A stretch of DNA of 64,000 nt, taken from NCBI GenBank assembly GCA_965656445.1, contig CBFHKO010000007.1:41120-105119 (forward strand), in the 5' to 3' direction. The first letter of the stretch is position 1. The number at the start of each line of letters is the position of its first letter. Of the stretch, positions 62,333 through 64,000 are shown in pieces. The translations under genes were made by a program, and so were the position numbers. The notes beneath the pieces were generated by a model. It ran no database searches. It was not told where the DNA came from and was given only the letters and a program-made list of their open reading frames with translations. This DNA is from JAHEJA01 sp965656445 (GTDB taxonomy: Bacteria > Pseudomonadota > Alphaproteobacteria > Rhodobacterales > Rhodobacteraceae).

Positions 62333-63465
62333 GAGCGAGAGTCCAAGCGGGTTGTTAGGGCCCTTAGATCAGTTTTGCCCGAAGACAGAAACGGCCAGTC
62401 ATCTGTTGGGATGTAGACGAATTCAGATGGGACCGCACGATCTGACAGGGAGATGCGGCACCATTTCCGAAGGTCTGACGCGCTGAGGTCATGTCCGTCA
62501 TGAAACGCAATAGCGCGCGATCCCCGTTTTGCATCTGGCATGGGGATCACTGCTGAGTGTGTGATAGCGGGATGATTGGAAAGAACACGCTCAATGGCCT
62601 CTGGGTAGATATTTTGATCTGCAATCGTAAACATTCTATTTTTGCGTCCATGTAGAAACAGATAACCGTCGTCGTCCATTCGCCCCAGTTCACCGACGCT
62701 CAGCCAGTCACCGTTCCAACGGGTTTCTTCAGATGACCCATCGCTGTAATTCTCAAACAGATAAGGAGATTGCACCCAAATTTCGCCAATGCCCGATGTT
62801 TCATCAATTGAGCGAATGTCAATTTTAACATCTGGATAGGCTCGCCCCACGGAGTCTAGGGGCGTTTTGTCATCACTAAGCGTTATAAAGCTGGTTTCTG
62901 CAGCGCCGTAAAAGACGCGAATGTCTGCGTTTGGGGCCGCGTGGGTCAAAGCGGCTCGCTGCTCTGGCGATAATCGGCCCCCGCCGATAAGGATGACGTC
63001 GGTCTGTTTTAAGTAATCGTAATCAACAAGGCGCATCACCTGTGTCGGGGTCGCATAGATGACCGAACACGGGATTTCTTGCAATGCAGCGGCTTGCTCG
63101 TTTGGACGTAAGTGCCCCATGAGGTGAACGTCTGATCCAAGATTGATCGCCTCTACGGTTGCATATAGGGCAAGCGAATGATCCAGGCGACCTAGCACAC
63201 CATATCGAGAATGGGGTCCAATTTCGAAGAGGGATTGATGAATATCAAAAGAGCGTAGCCAGCTGCTATGCGACCGTTTGAGGGTTTTGGGCTGCCCTGT
63301 TGTGCCGCCTGATTGCGTTTGAAAATATGGGCCAAGTGCAGTGACTGACGTGAAAATTGCGTCCAAAACAGTCAACCCGTGATGTTTCAGCTCACTCTGT
63401 TTTAAGTGCACCCCATCGACAAATAGGGATGCATTGGTATGCCACTGAAACTGTTTAGATATCAC
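62329..63465 (-). CDS. Short AMP-forming acyl-CoA ligase
   Basis: A 378-residue adenylate-forming enzyme. The P-loop SGGTTGQPK is at residues 52-60, A5-like YGAAETS near 190, A8 GRKNRM near 275 and the catalytic C-terminal lysine Lys364 (SSGKTD). Family members are usually 500-550 residues; the region before the P-loop is reduced to about 50 residues, so this is a compact ligase like some MenE forms. It should activate a carboxylic acid to a CoA thioester for the coupled thiolase-like protein. The start is GTG 63465, directly after one arm of a 12-bp inverted repeat. Confidence 0.85.
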   Translation of the reverse strand: MISKQFQWHTNASLFVDGVHLKQSELKHHGLTVLDAIFTSVTALGPYFQTQSGGTTGQPKTLKRSHSSWLRSFDIHQSLFEIGPHSRYGVLGRLDHSLALYATVEAINLGSDVHLMGHLRPNEQAAALQEIPCSVIYATPTQVMRLVDYDYLKQTDVILIGGGRLSPEQRAALTHAAPNADIRVFYGAAETSFITLSDDKTPLDSVGRAYPDVKIDIRSIDETSGIGEIWVQSPYLFENYSDGSSEETRWNGDWLSVGELGRMDDDGYLFLHGRKNRMFTIADQNIYPEAIERVLSNHPAITHSAVIPMPDAKRGSRAIAFHDGHDLSASDLRKWCRISLSDRAVPSEFVYIPTDDWPFLSSGKTDLRALTTRLDSRS

Positions 63466-63498
63466 AACAAAGCAACCTTATTGTTCGGTTGCTTTGTT
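63466..63498 (-). promoter_or_regulatory. Perfect 12-bp inverted repeat abutting the acyl-CoA ligase start
   Basis: AACAAAGCAACC (63466-63477) and GGTTGCTTTGTT (63487-63498) are perfect inverted repeats around nine bases. One arm ends at the base before the GTG start. It may be an operator for a dimeric regulator, an mRNA hairpin hiding the ribosome site, or a weak terminator of the upstream response regulator gene. Confidence 0.7.
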
Positions 63499-63559
63499 AT
63501 GAAAAATAATACGCTGTGAAACAACCCCAGTCCGTAAAGAGAGGTCGTTTGAACAAGGC

Positions 63560-64000
63560 TTAGAACAAGCCTTCTTCTTTTGCGATCAACGCAGCTTGCG
63601 TGCGATTGCCCGCGCCGATTTTACGATACAGTGTTTTTACGTGCAGTTTGATCGTTGGCTCTTGAAGATCAAGATCGCGTGCAATTTCCTTGTTAGATTT
63701 GCCTTTTGAAAGGCCTTCTAAAACCTGCATCTCACGGCGAGACAGTTTTTCAGCAAGCGGATTAGGTTCTGCAACTTCATCCTCGGCTGTCATAAAGTCG
63801 ATAGGGGCATATTGCTCGCCCATCGCCATAAAGCGCACCGCATTTACGAGCGATTTCGCGGTAAGTGTTTTGGGCACAAATCCCGCCGCACCTTTGGCCA
63901 ATGCTTCTTCGGCTACGTTCTTGGATGCAACCCCAGACATAAGAGCAACGCGTTGGCCGCCGTTATGTTCAAGTGCCTTTTCCAAACCCTTAAGGCCGCC
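63560..64000 (-). CDS. NarL/FixJ-type response regulator, C-terminal part (5' end outside window)
   Basis: About 146 residues are visible and the frame remains open to the window edge, so the start is beyond 64000. The first 55 residues are the end of a receiver domain, with the PKTL segment holding the conserved Lys and the ALAKGAAGFVPK helix. A LuxR-type helix-turn-helix follows (LSRREMQVLEGLSKGKSNKE, then IARDLDLQEPTIKLHVKTLY). It would be a two-component transcription factor. It is transcribed toward the acyl-CoA ligase gene, 94 bases upstream of it. Confidence 0.88.
   Translation of the reverse strand, partial: GGLKGLEKALEHNGGQRVALMSGVASKNVAEEALAKGAAGFVPKTLTAKSLVNAVRFMAMGEQYAPIDFMTAEDEVAEPNPLAEKLSRREMQVLEGLSKGKSNKEIARDLDLQEPTIKLHVKTLYRKIGAGNRTQAALIAKEEGLF

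Overview
The window reads as a chromosomal stretch of a marine alphaproteobacterium of the Rhodobacteraceae (Roseobacter group). The basis is gene content and style, not a database match: class I lysyl-tRNA synthetase, a BioMNY biotin ECF transporter, an IalB-like protein, a DUF1467 protein beside methylmalonyl-CoA epimerase, a Hint_2 protein, two L,D-transpeptidases, and RluE next to a type II asparaginase. Base composition is moderate (about half GC by eye) and intergenic gaps are short. I see no rRNA, prophage, insertion sequence, integrase or CRISPR array.

Layout. 1-9.8 kb: the end of a LacI regulator, a small tyrosine phosphatase, a lipid A-type acyltransferase, carB, the pabB-pabC pair and aspS. 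9.8-12.8 kb: a LuxR-HTH gene split by a +1 frameshift, a GNAT acetyltransferase, a response regulator, methylmalonyl-CoA epimerase and a DUF1467 protein. 12.8-21.3 kb: an EI24 membrane protein, a nitroreductase, a long beta-helix protein, DUF4864, lysK, a TerB protein, dacB and nadD. 21.3-26.7 kb is the accessory part: ettA lies between two AT-rich P-loop ATPase genes, a KAP NTPase upstream and an AAA/STAND-like ATPase downstream. The ettA leader is present twice, and the upstream copy is split by the KAP gene. An orphan BrnA-like antitoxin follows, with three 11-bp direct repeats and a CtrA-type palindrome upstream of it.

26.8-41.6 kb: trxC, a Hint protein, tRNA-Arg(TCT), a dihaem cytochrome c, tRNA-Gln(TTG), a membrane protein with two tandem membrane-LytTR units, a PfkB kinase with a small transaldolase, an aromatic/aspartate aminotransferase abutting 3-mercaptopyruvate sulfurtransferase, smpB, a class III aminotransferase, rluE, asparaginase, an IalB protein and rlmN. 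41.6-48.7 kb: argG, a soluble PAS-PAS chemoreceptor, ilvA, an SDR, an Hpt protein, a REC-PP2C phosphatase and a Nudix hydrolase. 48.7-57.7 kb is one long co-directional run: hslO, CoA pyrophosphatase, CCA-adding enzyme, LysE exporter, two ABC exporter half-transporters, a TrmA/RlmD-like methyltransferase and an L,D-transpeptidase lipoprotein. 57.6-64 kb: a CAP-domain lipoprotein, a Tat-type L,D-transpeptidase, a small secreted peptide, bioMNY, a divergent thiolase with a short acyl-CoA ligase, and the 3' part of a NarL-type response regulator cut by the window end.

Most genes are housekeeping: nucleotide, folate, arginine, isoleucine and NAD synthesis, translation, cell wall and lipid A. The parts most worth a second look are the ettA locus with its duplicated leader, the 26.7 kb repeat/palindrome region, the tandem LytTR protein, the frameshifted regulator, and the thiolase/ligase pair beside the biotin transporter, with its 12-bp palindrome ending at the ligase start codon.
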